Source of the DNA: Trichobilharzia szidati
Taxonomy: Eukaryota > Platyhelminthes > Trematoda > Strigeidida > Schistosomatidae
DNA length: 64,000 nt
Reading direction: 5' to 3'
Assembly: GCA_944472155.2 (NCBI GenBank)
Contig: OX235275.1
Location: forward strand, 54,391,228 to 54,455,227
In this document: piece after piece, positions 1-8,894 of the stretch
How the letters are laid out: every line of letters begins with the position of its first letter
Numbering within the stretch: position 1 is the first letter of the stretch
Notes under the pieces: generated by a model
Told to the model about the DNA's origin: nothing
The model's database searches: none
What the model saw: only the letters and a program-made list of their open reading frames with translations
Position numbers and translations under genes: made by a program

Positions 1-530
1 GTCACATGGTCTTTCTGTATGCATAGGTTGAGTCGAAGTATTTTGATGATAGCAATGGCTTCTGTGAACCGAAGTAATCATGCTTTTCTTTGTGTATTGA
101 TTGATTATTTTGAAAGCCTGACTAATTTCCACTATATATCCCGTATCAAGCAGGTGTCTGGCAATTGCACTTAAAAACACTTTACTGCCTGCCTTTCATA
201 CAGGAAGACTTTTAGGGATATGATCGGAGAATCTGGTAGACGCTCTCCTCTCAGTCGTCCTTCCATGTACTTACTGTAGCAGGTGCAGGTGAATCGGTAA
301 ATACAGTTGGAGTTGACATGTGGAACAGGATACTTATCTAATTTTTACTGACTTAACGAGCATACTGTTTTGTAAAGTGGAATGAGTCTAGCGGCGGGAA
401 AAGCTCTTTCCAATGTACCTTTAATTCTGTTTTTCGTTCTTAAGGACACTTCTTTCCATTTGTACGCTAGACAGAGAAAAAACTGGTTTCTTTTCAACTA
501 TTTCGGGTTTCGGTCAACGTGGTGTGTAAT
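1..530 (-). pseudogene. PLE-a fragment, GIY-YIG end (cut by window start)
   Basis: Read on the minus strand, the segment gives decayed Penelope-like C-terminal sequence. It has a Cys-rich start of the 'CIYRFTCTC' type near 290, then the stretch about a cell-like domain end with 'FKIINQ' near 100, and a final 'MHTERPCD'-like end near position 1. The same order is better preserved at 1630-1930 and 42891-43640. Frames are broken several times and no catalytic domain is complete. The element runs past the left edge of the window. Family assignment rests on the match to the other PLE-a copies; the protein is surely dead. Confidence 0.6.
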
Positions 531-1055
531 ATACTATAATTGATTTGTTAGGGATTTATGCAGTTGAAGAGACTGGGAATCCACGAAATAAAATGAGCTC
601 GTATTATCCTGTCTGGAAATATGTTCATTCTTTCATTATTCAAAGATTCAAAGTCGAAATTTCAAATTAGTAAAATTATAAAAGTGTTGCTGTACTTATG
701 CATGTAATGAGATCGAAGTTTCTTGAATAGAACACAACGTGGGGTTCAAGGGAGGCTTCAGGTTAATGAAGTACATAAAATATGTGATCATGTAAGTCAC
801 TAGGGGAAACTACTAATGCAAGAATGACATACGAAAAATAACAGACCGTGAGTTAAGCTTATTCAGTGAGATATAAGACTGTGCCCTTTCACGCGTAGCT
901 GCAGAAACGAGTACAACATAGGGAGAACAAAGAAAAATGGCCCCATCTTAGACTTCTTGAACGTATACCGAAAAGCGTACGGTTAAAAGAAATTAAATCT
1001 CTGAACAGTCTGGTTAGTTGATATCTGACTGACACAACACAGGACACCAGGAAGG
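531..1055. other. No recognisable feature
   Basis: AT-rich sequence with no open frame of note and no match to the repeat families seen elsewhere in this window. Confidence 0.5.
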
Positions 1056-1059
1056 TTTG

Positions 1060-1205
1060 TTGAATCTCCTCAAGTTGACGACGACAAAAAACAGATCATC
1101 AAACTCAAGTCAGCTGAAGTTCCCAGAGGTCATTGCTATCAAGAGATTAAAGCCTGATATATGTATTCAAAAACAAGCTATAGTATTTCATACATTTGGT
1201 TCCCT
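1060..1205 (+). pseudogene. PLE C-terminal tail remnant
   Basis: The plus frame gives the closing motif of schistosome-type PLE proteins, 'AIKRLKPDICIQKQA', which is the segment after the GIY-YIG domain. Similar ends ('..KPELCIQKEH', '..KPNLCMQKKL') occur at 26530 and 58340. Only about 45 codons remain. It abuts the PLE-a unit that starts near 1205. Confidence 0.5.
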
Positions 1206-2185
1206 TGATAAATTTCGATAAAGAAAGGAAGACAAAATTCGCAGTATAAAATGATATCATCATTCTATTTCACAGGTTCTCATCAGCTGCAGACCCCTAC
1301 CTGAAATTACAATGGTTATATATATAGAGGATAATAACATACTTTAATGTTTAAGTGGTAGTAGAGATGAAATACTATAAAATTGACGCATCCAAAACGT
1401 ATGCAGCACTACAATTTTTAGTTTAAGTTTTCATCATCAATTTATACGCTTTCAAAGTAGAAAAGAGGAGGGAGGGGTAAGACAGAAAACAGAAAAATTG
1501 ATTAACAGAAACAGTGTTAGCTTGTAGGTTCACACAGCAACTCAAAAAAACCAAAGCGGTTATAGTTTATGAGATTAAGATTTGTTCAGTGAGTTGAGAT
1601 CACTGAATTAGATGACTAATTAATGTAATCAAAATCAAAATTCAGTTACCAAGGGAGTGAGAGGTTAATCACACTCTCTTTCTGTGTGCATAAGTCTGGT
1701 TGGTGTGAATCGTTTGATTGCAATCGCTTCGGCAAATCTTAGTAAATTTGCTGTCCTTTGTCTACTTAATATTTTGAAGGACTTAGAAATCTTTACGAGA
1801 TGTCCGGTATCAACAATATGTCTGGTAATTGCACTCTGAGAATATTTGCTTCCTTTCAGGCACAGGTTTCTTGGAATATCCTCAGAAAACCGGTTAGAAC
1901 CCCTTCTTTCCGTTTTTCCAATGTACTTACTTCCGCCTCCCCTTTTCTACTTTGAAAGCGTATAAATTGATGACGAAAACGTAAAAAATTGTAATGTTTA
2001 CATTTTGGATCCGTTAATTTTATAGTATTTGTTCTCTATTACCACTCAAGCATTAAGGAATGTTATTATCATCTATATAACCATTATAATTTCAGGTAGT
2101 CAATGGCAGCTGATGAGGACCTGTGAAATAGAATGATGATATCATTTTAAATTGCAAATCTGGTCTTTCTTTCTCTATCGAAGCT
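1205..2185 (-). mobile_element. PLE-a copy with inverted flanking arms
   Basis: A minus-strand GIY-YIG tail (about 1630-1930, ending in a 'MHTERECD'-like motif) lies between two inverted copies of the element's 3' tail, about 1205-1480 and 1940-2185. Both arms carry the same landmarks in opposite orientation: GCTGATGAG near an AACCTGTGAAATAGAATG-like stretch, and 'GCGTATAAATTGATGA'. The same tail sits in the expected sense orientation at 44880-45115, downstream of another PLE-a. Penelope elements are known for inverted 5' duplications. The coding part is truncated and dead. Confidence 0.65.
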
Positions 2186-2620
2186 GTAGTAATTTCCTAT
2201 CTCTCTCACTCCCTCTGCACCTTACTAACTCGTCTTTTCACCTTGATTGATTACGTCATCTTTTATTAAATGTAAATAGTTATTTCTTCTCTCATCCACC
2301 TGGTTACGCCATCATTTATCAAACTTCATGCCTCATATTGACTGATATCTAACTAAATGAGCTTTACTCACAGTATTTTTTCGGAAACATCACTTGTTTA
2401 CTAATAATTTTTTTAATATCGTAAGTTATCTTATAACTAACATACCACAATGCCTTGCTGCTGCCTCCCTTACTCCCCGCTATTTCTATTTCATTCAATG
2501 AAATTCGATCACAGTATATAGATATAAGGACAACAATATTTTCTTATTTTGCTCAATTAACATTTCGATTCATCTACGTGTTTTAATTATGCCCAGAATG
2601 GTGAAATACTTGTCAAATAT
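2186..2620. other. No recognisable feature
   Basis: AT-rich, low-complexity in places; no gene or named repeat seen. Confidence 0.45.
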
Positions 2621-2621
2621 G

Positions 2622-2830
2622 CAAGTGGTCTGGGATCCGATTCCTGGCCGACGCACTCCTAGACGTAGGCTAGCCAATATCGAGGATGGTAATGAGGGAA
2701 AGTTGGATTTAGTGTGAGTCTAGCCACCTTATCCCGTAAAATGAGACAACGACATCGCTACTGAAACACTAGAACTCAAGCTTGAAGCCTTGTGTTTTCC
2801 ACTCGGAAGGCGAAGGAATGAATTGAATAC
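2622..2830 (+). mobile_element. SINE-T copy (diverged)
   Basis: The order 'GGGATCCGATTCCTGGCCGACGCACTCC', then an A-rich hinge, 'ACATCGCTACTGAAAC' and 'GAAGCCTTGTGTTTTCCACTCGGAAGG' matches the SINE-T copies at 5150, 29635 and 52283. (These are landmarks within one continuous stretch.) The upstream half of the tRNA-like head, with the A box, is missing or decayed. Confidence 0.55.
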
Positions 2831-2984
2831 GTTATTAATAGTAATCTGACTAAATATTATAATGGATCCTACTCCATGTGCTGTTGTCATTGATTTGTTC
2901 AAGTTGATAACTGTTTTCACAACTTGGAAAAGATACATTTCAGTCGCTTACTTGGGCTTGACAAGAGACATTTTAAAGAGATGG

Positions 2985-3076
2985 TTACAGATGATTGGAA
3001 ATAACTGACGAGGAGCCTTGGACCTACGCTTCGTGCCTGTTGACAGTCCATCAGTAATAATAGTGTCAAGGACTAC
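2985..3076 (-). ncRNA. SINE-H2 hammerhead-like remnant
   Basis: On the minus strand the segment reads CTGATGG, then a short stem, GGCACGAAG, CGTAGGTC and CAAGGC. These match the H2 hammerhead landmarks CTGATGA, GCACGAAA, CCTAGGTC and CAAGGC seen at 9815 and 24642. The core has substitutions in both conserved boxes, so activity is unlikely. No tRNA-like head is visible next to it. Confidence 0.5.
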
Positions 3077-3119
3077 ACACGTAGCATTGATTACCGCCAT
3101 TAAAACCCTGCAGAAGATC

Positions 3120-3478
3120 AGTCGTCAACCTAAATATCCCAGTGGTAACGTCTGTGACGATTTATGTCTAACGTCATACAAACTTGATGATCTACAGGGG
3201 AAAGCCAATAAGTTGTCGGAGGAGGCGGGCAGTGAACTTAGAGAACTACAAAGGTGAGGAAGCGACCTAACCGACAGCAGCAACAACAACAACAAGCACC
3301 AATCATCATCACTGGCAGAAATCTAATGGTAGTCACCTCTTCCACTTATCCGAGGCAGCATCATTTCAACTACAGGAGTCAAGGATAAGAATATCAAAAC
3401 CAGTCAGAATAAGAAAAGCCACAGAGATCTTCTGTACTCTGAAATTAGTGCAGGAACTCATTCTCTCTGTCTGTTTTC
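3120..3478 (+). pseudogene. RTE-A fragment, RT thumb region
   Basis: The plus frame gives 'DDLCLTSYKLDDLQGKANKLSEEA', shortened here to its landmarks DDLCL and KANKLSEEA. This is the segment just after the FADD catalytic motif of the RTE-A reverse transcriptase. It continues, with breaks, into 'GSIISTTG' and ends near 3478 against the RTE-B 3' end. The active site and the RNase-like tail are missing. Confidence 0.6.
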
Positions 3479-3479
3479 G

Positions 3480-4225
3480 ACATAGAACTTTGCATTTATG
3501 TGCGGCAGTTCAAGTCGCCACACTCCCTCCTTGTAGCACACAAAGCAAGAGAAGAAAGTAAAAAGTAATGCATAATAGAGACAGTAAACAGAGGTGTGAG
3601 ACAAAGGAATAGTAATAACGGAGAACAAAACAGTTTAATTGGGAATCATAAGTCACAAGGAGTGGATGCATCTGCACCAGCCATTGAGAACGATTTTGAG
3701 CCATGTCACCAATTGTTTCCAAGCATTGGTTTTTACCGTCCCGAGGACCCCAACCAGTCAGGGAGTCTACACCTTCCTAGGTGGCTGGTTTAAACTAACT
3801 GGTGTGGATTTCATTGAGTGATGAAGCCATGTTTTCGTTTGACCACCGCTAGCTCTTCTCCAGTCTGACCCTATGTCAGCTAACATTGCCCATTGTCGAG
3901 GAATGCGATGACTAGGCATGTATACGTAACACATGTCCTAACCATCTCAGTCGATATAATTTGACAGTCTCGTCGACTGATTTCCCCTCCCACCTACCTA
4001 GCACTCGACGCCTAACCTCAATATTGCTCACCTTATTATGCCACTTCACACGGGGGATAGAACGCAGACACCTATGATCAAAGACAGCTCGTATTTTCAT
4101 GTCTTCCACTCTCAATGGCCAGGTCTCACAGCCATAAAGGAGGACGGAGCGGACTGCTGAGCAGTACACACACCCTTTGGTCGATAGCCAGCAGGATATC
4201 ACGTCTACTAAGCCAGAGACGGCGT
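3480..4225 (-). pseudogene. RTE-B 3' fragment (RT C-terminus and 3' end)
   Basis: The minus-strand frame at 3912-4235 gives 'SVLLYGCETW', 'FDHRCLRSI', 'EVRRRVLG' and 'RLRWLGHVLR'. This motif series is typical of the post-RT domain of RTE-like LINEs that are abundant in flatworms. A downstream frame at 3510-3722 carries 'GDMAQNRSQW' and the noncoding 3' end. The element is interrupted at 4226 by PLE-b and resumes at 5031, where it reads toward 'SFAYASLRRLW'. Other RTE-B copies lie at 12830, 22670 and 60385. The RT active site is not present, so this is a 5'-truncated dead copy. Confidence 0.75.
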
Positions 4226-4284
4226 AAACTGGCATATGCTTTTTTTTGGGGTGGATGTGTTCTCTGAGCTGGATGGTTTGGTTG

Positions 4285-4320
4285 CGAAGCTTTCATTGCT
4301 CTACTGAGCAACATCTTCAG
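4285..4320 (-). ncRNA. Hammerhead-like motif in PLE-b 3' arm
   Basis: The minus strand reads CTGAAGA, TG, the 6-bp stem TTGCTC/GAGCAA with loop AGTA, then TGAAAGC. This is the order of a hammerhead core (CUGAUGA, stem II, GAAA), with one U-to-A change in the first box and extra bases beside stem II. Hammerheads are known in Penelope-like elements. Its mirror copy is at 4902-4931. Confidence 0.5.
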
Positions 4321-4901
4321 CGCATACTTCGATGTGAAGTGAGCTTTTAGAATTCTCTATGAGTTTATTAGTCATCTCTTCTAGTGACCCTGAACGTGAT
4401 TGGTTGTTTTCGTGTGACATTTCACCCCCTAGTTTGCTTGTCTCGGTGCTGGCTGCTTCTTTGGTCTGAATGTCGTTAGTCATTCCTTCTGCTAACCTTG
4501 AACATGATTGGTTGTTTTCGTGTGATTTCTCACTTCCTAGTTCACTTGTTTTGGTGTTGACTGTTTCCTTGACCTGAGGTTTGACTTTGTTTTTGTGTGG
4601 ATTTCTTCGTATGGATTGGTATATTTTGTCAATCTCTATGTGTCTATTGATTGCTGATTCATTTGAATACCAGGCCTCTAGGAATTCTCTGGCATTTTTG
4701 CAGTTCCCTTTGTCTAAGATTTGAACATTGTCCCAGTCGAATTGGTGCCCGTGGTTGTCTGCATGTAGTGATATGAGGGAGTGTATGTCGTGTCTTTTGA
4801 CAGCTAGTTTGTGTTCGTGAATGCGAAGACGAAGAGGGCGTCCACTTTGACCAATAAACTCATAGAGAATTCTAAAAGCTCACTTCACATCGAAGTATGC
4901 G

Positions 4902-4931
4902 CTGAAGATGTTGCTCAGTAGAGCAATGAAA
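4902..4931 (+). ncRNA. Hammerhead-like motif in PLE-b inverted arm
   Basis: Same sequence as the motif at 4285-4320 but on the plus strand: CTGAAGA at 4902-4908, stem TTGCTC at 4911-4916, loop AGTA, GAGCAA at 4921-4926 and GAAA at 4928-4931. Confidence 0.5.
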
Positions 4932-5135
4932 GCTTCGCAACCAAACCATCCAGCTCAGAGAACACAACCACCCCAAAATCATCCACCTGAGCTACAAATC
5001 TTCTCTATTATATCTAAAACTGGCATATGCGAAACTAGCCCTCTGTATCCGTACTGAGGAACCCATTCACTAGGCATAGCGAACAAAATTCGGATTTTCA
5101 AAACTGTTATCAAGTAAGTGATTGTATATGTTTCA

Positions 5136-5422
5136 GAGACTAGGAGTATATATTTTTTATTCCTTCATATTCCAATTGGAACATAACGAGGGCGTCAAGC
5201 TAATGACTTGAAGTATCTGTAGCAGTGGTGTTTATTTTTGTCTCAAGGGGGTTGGAGTTGCTAGCCGCCTGATGCCCAACCTTCCCTCTTCAACCAGTCT
5301 TATTACTGGCTTAGCGAGGTAAAGGAGTGCGTCCAGTGGCCGAGGATCGAACCCCAGACCACATGAAACGTGGTTGGCGAGCATTCTACCGCTGTGCCAC
5401 CGACGCACGAGACTAGGAGTAT
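5136..5422 (-). mobile_element. SINE-T insertion with perfect 14-bp TSD
   Basis: GAGACTAGGAGTAT is repeated at 5136-5149 and 5409-5422, bounding a 259-bp insert on the minus strand. The head is tRNA-like: A-box-like TGGCACAGCGGTAGAATG and B box GGTTCGATCC about 35 bp later. The body runs through 'TTTACCTCGCTAAGCCAG' and 'CACCACTGCTACAG'. The 3' end (GTTCCAATTGGAA..GAAGGAATAAA) resembles the RTE-A LINE 3' end (TGTTCCACTAGGAACCCAAGG). It is the best-bounded copy of the family and supports pol III origin with LINE-dependent mobilisation. Confidence 0.85.
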
Positions 5423-6160
5423 GTATCACGCAAGTCATTTCTTACAGGTTGTACAGATTATCCACAGAGATCTTTGAAAAGGTCATTCAATGTCATTGTG
5501 CGCCAGCCCCGAATGGGAAACAGCGATTTGAGCGTCAAAACGAGGTTGGCGAGCAGGGGAGATGACAGCTTATGGTCAGTCATGGAGTCCACTAAGGAGG
5601 AATGCATACAGCAGGATGAAGTGGAGGTATGTGCTGTTGAAACCTCACACATATATACATACACCATATTGATCGATTTGAATTAATCAGAAATTTAATC
5701 AATAGCCAAACTTTGACGGTACTCTAATCCTATTTATTGTTCATACAATACAATAAATACTAAATAATATTTTTAAAATTAAAATGTATGTAATTTGTCT
5801 CATCTATATTATTAATAGATAGATAGATAGATAGATATATACGGATCAGAACAAGTAGTGCAGATAACACGCGCACACATATGATCATCTACTTAGTTAG
5901 TATTATTATTGATTATTTTCTGATGAAATATGATTGGTCCATTTTTTTCTCTCGTGAAGATGATCACAGTAGAGAGAATATCATAATATCATATCATATC
6001 ACAACAAATAATATCAGTACAATTTGTTTTTGTGTGAGATATTGTGTGAGTACTTACTTACTAGAATTTCAATTACCGTATTACACGGAGAGGAGACGAT
6101 TAGAAATTTAAAACTGTTTTCATATAATAATATAAAGTTGAAAAATATAAAGATGGCGTA
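5423..6160. repeat. Intergenic AT-rich DNA with an (AGAT)n tract
   Basis: A GATA-type tetranucleotide tract lies at about 5816-5838. The rest has no supported gene; open frames here are short and lack any recognisable domain. Confidence 0.6.
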
Positions 6161-6161
6161 A

Positions 6162-6819
6162 GGAGTGAGTACTTACTTACTTTACTTTACTTCGGCTATC
6201 TCCTACGGGAGGATGAGCCGGCTTCATGAACATCTCGAATCATCGCTACCCAGGCCATGGTGAGAGTCGTTTGTAAGAGAGTTCATGAAGTTTCATGGGA
6301 ATTTTGTACGAATGATGTCCCCAGAATCGCTCGGCCTTTTGTTTGAGAGTGCAGCTCTAGCCTTCACACAACCAAGTGTGACCTACGAGGCAGTAGGAGT
6401 GGAGTAGGGAGTCCACTATCCATTGGCAGCCGGTGACCGGAGTTCGGTTCATACGCCTTTTTCAATGGGGCCAGACATCCAGGACATCCAACAAACCCTT
6501 TGTCCATACATCTGCCTGTGAGCTCCAGTGAGCTTCATACGCCAGTCGTTGGAGGTTTGGAATCAGGGTTTAGCCATCTCCCCTAGACTGTCATCCAATG
6601 GACATTCAACCTGGTGAAGAGCGCCGGGCATCCGCTTTCACCCTCTCACTTTGGTGAAAAACACCTCCGCCACGTGAAGGCAGTGAGTAGGACTTCCTCA
6701 GGAGAGGCTATGTAAGACGCCCAGTCATATGGGAGCATTTCAAGAGGTGTTGGCGGAGGAGTGGCCAACCCACAGCGCAAGGCACCTACCCCCGACCATC
6801 CTGAGGCTATGGAGTGAGT
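6162..6819 (-). mobile_element. Retroposon X, copy 1 (640 bp, 9-bp TSD)
   Basis: The 9-mer GGAGTGAGT flanks the insert at 6162-6170 and 6811-6819. The insert (6171-6810) is clearly more GC-rich than its surroundings. It matches 30782-31413 in the opposite orientation over its whole length with scattered substitutions and small indels. Read on the minus strand it ends in AGCCGAAGTAAAGTAAGTAAG, so the 3' tail is A-rich with GTAA units. I see no long frame in either copy and no convincing tRNA-like pol III box. A 3' A tail plus short TSDs point to LINE-driven retroposition of an RNA. I do not recognise the parent RNA. Confidence 0.75.
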
Positions 6820-7034
6820 GTTCTCAGACGACTGATAAACACAAATAGAATCAAATTAAAACACAAGGTCTTTGATTATTTAGTTTGGATTGTATAGATA
6901 GATAGTAGTTTAGGTTGAAGGAAAGGGAGAGTCAAGTGTAATAATACAGGTGGATGCGTAATTAGATTTACGTCAGAAAATTTCAATCCTAAAGATATAA
7001 GTCCTTATAATTGTAACACCGATAAATTTGACTG

Positions 7035-7197
7035 TGGAGTGATTGAATCCAAATTTGGTTACAGGATTTCATCATGAACTGACATCGATTAAAGAATCAT
7101 TGGAAAACCAGCTGGGAGTACTGGACAGCCAGCTGTCTCGTCAGCCTAATTTGGGACTCTGCTTCAGCAGTACGCATCCCCACCGCGGGGCACAAAC
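7035..7197 (-). mobile_element. SINE-H1 fragment with decayed hammerhead
   Basis: The minus strand reads GCGTACTGCTGAAGCAGAGTCC, a loop, TAGGCTGACGAGACAGC and GTCCAGTACTCC, followed by the H1 tail 'GGTTTTCCAATGATTC'. Stem I halves (GTACTG / CAGTACTC) survive. The CTGATGA box reads CTGAAGC and GAAA reads GACGAGA, so the ribozyme is dead. The tRNA-like head is lost. Confidence 0.55.
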
Positions 7198-8050
7198 CTA
7201 TTCTTCTTTACTGTTCACCCTTATTCTTTCCTGGATTGCTTAAAAAATATGACTATGTCATACTTCGTAGAACTCTGAAGACTGTCAGTAGGATGAGTGG
7301 TATCCCACTGGGCCATATCGATCGTTGACATTGTCACTGATAGGCACTTGATGTCATGCAACAAATTCGCTAAAGGAATTTTATCAGACTCTGAGCATCC
7401 ACTGCAGCACCCGCAGCTCCAACCTTGTGTCTCCTCAGGTAAAACAAGAAGTCTTTTCAGAAGAATTTATGCACGTACGTCTAAGTATAAAAATTCCACT
7501 ATACCATATTTGACGGCAAGTAGTTTATGTGATGAAAATAGTGTCAGGCACGAATTAACTAACTAACCTTCTTAGCACCACTAAATAAACCATTTCCTCC
7601 ACCCTTACAACATCAAACTTTATTGTTGTTGTATTTCTTATATTTATAATCCTCTCAATTTTTTGTTTTATTTATTTATTTTTCATAAGTGTGGACATAA
7701 TTTAAGCTACATTATAACTGTTAATTTTATATTTCCCGTCACTATACTGTACCAACAGAACATCTAATAATCTATAACATGCTAAAGTTTCCAAACTGAA
7801 TCGACAATACCGTTTGAAACAAACTCACTGTTATTATTATTTTTTAAATTAATATTCTCAATTCGTGCTTCGAATATTTTTGACTTTATATCGTAAATGT
7901 GGACAAATTCCTCCGGTTAATTTTGTTTGAATTTTTAATTTTATTTATATTTTGAGTAAATCAGATGCAATATTGTGACAAATGGTGAGAATTCCATTCT
8001 GTATTATAAGTACTGTTTTTGGAATAAAGTAGATTATTATTATTATTACA
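7198..8050 (+). pseudogene. CR1-type LINE, C-terminus and 3' end
   Basis: The plus frame to 7566 ends in 'LFRRIYARTSKYKNSTIPYL' and 'CDENSVRHELTN', then stops. The C2 and C3 CR1 copies have the same ending ('YARTSKYKNSIIPYLAR' at 37180). A roughly 480-bp AT-rich 3' region follows and ends 'GAATAAAGTAGATTATTATTATTATTAC', which fits CR1-type (ATT)n tails; the phrase 'AATTCCATTCTGTAT' just upstream recurs at 51970. The RT core is absent. Confidence 0.65.
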
Positions 8051-8575
8051 AGGCCAGAGAGCTCGTAGACCACTGTGAACAGATTCTGTGGCCAGCCCAT
8101 GAATTCCAACTTCTGTCATGTCAGCTCATGATAAAATCCTGTAATTCATCAATCAAATCCGTACACACCGATGCTCGAAAATCAATGAGATGCTCATTAG
8201 TGACTGGTTCTATTCAGGTAGGTGGTTACCTGGGGTTATAGTGGGAGGCCGTGACCAGTAGGGTACAGCAGGTCGGGTGTGAAGACAAGAACTCGCCGAA
8301 GACATTAGCTTGTGGTCGCGCTTTGTCGTGAATTGGCAGAAGTTAGAATTCATGGGCTGGCCACTGGATCGGGTCCCAGTGGCTTAATGGTCTACGAGCT
8401 CGCTGGCCTTGTAGCCAGAAGGTCCTGGGTTCGACTCCCTGTTTTGGGTGCATACTGCTGAACTGTCTCTCTGGCAGTACTCCCAGCTGGTTTTCCAATG
8501 CTTGTCTAACCGATGTCAACTCTTGACGAAATCCTGTAACCAATCAATGAAATCCCTACAAACCAATACTTAAGA
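8050..8575 (+). mobile_element. SINE-H1 pair, head to head
   Basis: The minus-strand head fragment 8050-8110 and the plus-strand unit 8325-8575 share 'GAATTC..GGGCTGGCC' and 'GGTCTACGAGCTC' in opposite orientation. The plus unit has a tRNA-like head: A-box-like TGGCTTAATGGTC and B box GGTTCGACTCC. It continues into TACTGCTGAACTGTCTCTCTGGCAGTACTCCC, shown here only as landmarks TACTGCTGA and GGCAGTACTCCC. The hammerhead's inner part (stem II) is deleted, leaving only the outer stem. Tail 'CCTACAAACCAATACTT' ends the unit. Confidence 0.65.
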
Positions 8576-8659
8576 ATCCAAATTTATTAGGATCACTGGG
8601 GAGCATGAAGGCTCTTGTTCATGTCCGATTTAATATTCTCAGCTCGTTTGTTGTTATGC

Positions 8660-8893
8660 ACCAAGGTGCTAGCAACATATTGATTGAACGATTCTCTTTC
8701 ACTTGATGATAATTCACAAACAGTAGAAGACCTCTGCGATATGTCACTCGGTACCTCGAATATACGCAAACTAAATAGAATCAACGAAGAAAAGCTTTGG
8801 AATTGGGATGAATATGATACCTCCGGAGTGCCTCCCAAAGCCACCTCGGATATTGATGATTCTCACTACAGCCTTCAAAGAAGTCCAGTTTTG
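8660..8893 (+). other. Exon-like open segment of unknown origin
   Basis: About 75 codons read without stop in one frame and look protein-like, not repeat-like. The product is acidic and Ser-rich, with landmarks 'NDSLSLDDNSQTVEDLCD', 'IRKLNRINEEKLWNWDEYD' and 'TSGVPPKATSDIDDSHYS'. It stops resembling anything else in the window at both ends and joins the RTE-A copy at about 8895 in a different frame. It could be a host exon, a fragment carried by the LINE, or chance. I do not recognise the protein family. Confidence 0.3.
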
Positions 8894-8894
8894 C

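Larger units (their letters stand above)
4226..5030 (-). mobile_element. PLE-b insertion with inverted arms and perfect 14-bp TSD
   Basis: The 14-mer AAACTGGCATATGC occurs at 4226-4239 and again at 5017-5030, exactly bounding the insert in RTE-B. Inside are two near-identical inverted arms (about 4241-4366 and 4853-4985) around a minus-strand GIY-YIG tail (about 4370-4850). That tail reads 'FIGQSGRPLRLRIHEHKL', 'DIHSLISLHADNHGH', 'FDWDNVQIL' and 'FLEAWYSNESAINRH'. The G-x-x-R and WYS/N residues fit GIY-YIG ends of Penelope-like proteins. The RT is absent. The right-hand side of the sense (minus) strand ends in CCCCAAAAAAAA, which looks like a short A tail. This is one of the youngest-looking insertions here. 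Confidence 0.85.

Noticed and set aside
2110..2145. GCTGATGAGGACCTGTGAAA in PLE-a tail as a hammerhead
   Set aside because: CTGATGA and GAAA are present in all PLE-a tails, but the bases between them allow at most two pairs of stem II. Possible minimal variant, not supportable by eye.
4226..5030. A CRISPR-like or phage-like palindromic array
   Set aside because: The palindromes are two-armed element insertions with TSDs in a eukaryotic repeat landscape. There are no spaced direct repeats.
6162..6819. Retroposon X as a tRNA-type SINE
   Set aside because: I looked for an A box and B box 30-60 bp apart at its 5' end in both copies and found no pair in the right orientation. The TTCGA-like match (GATTCGAGATG) is near the 3' end.
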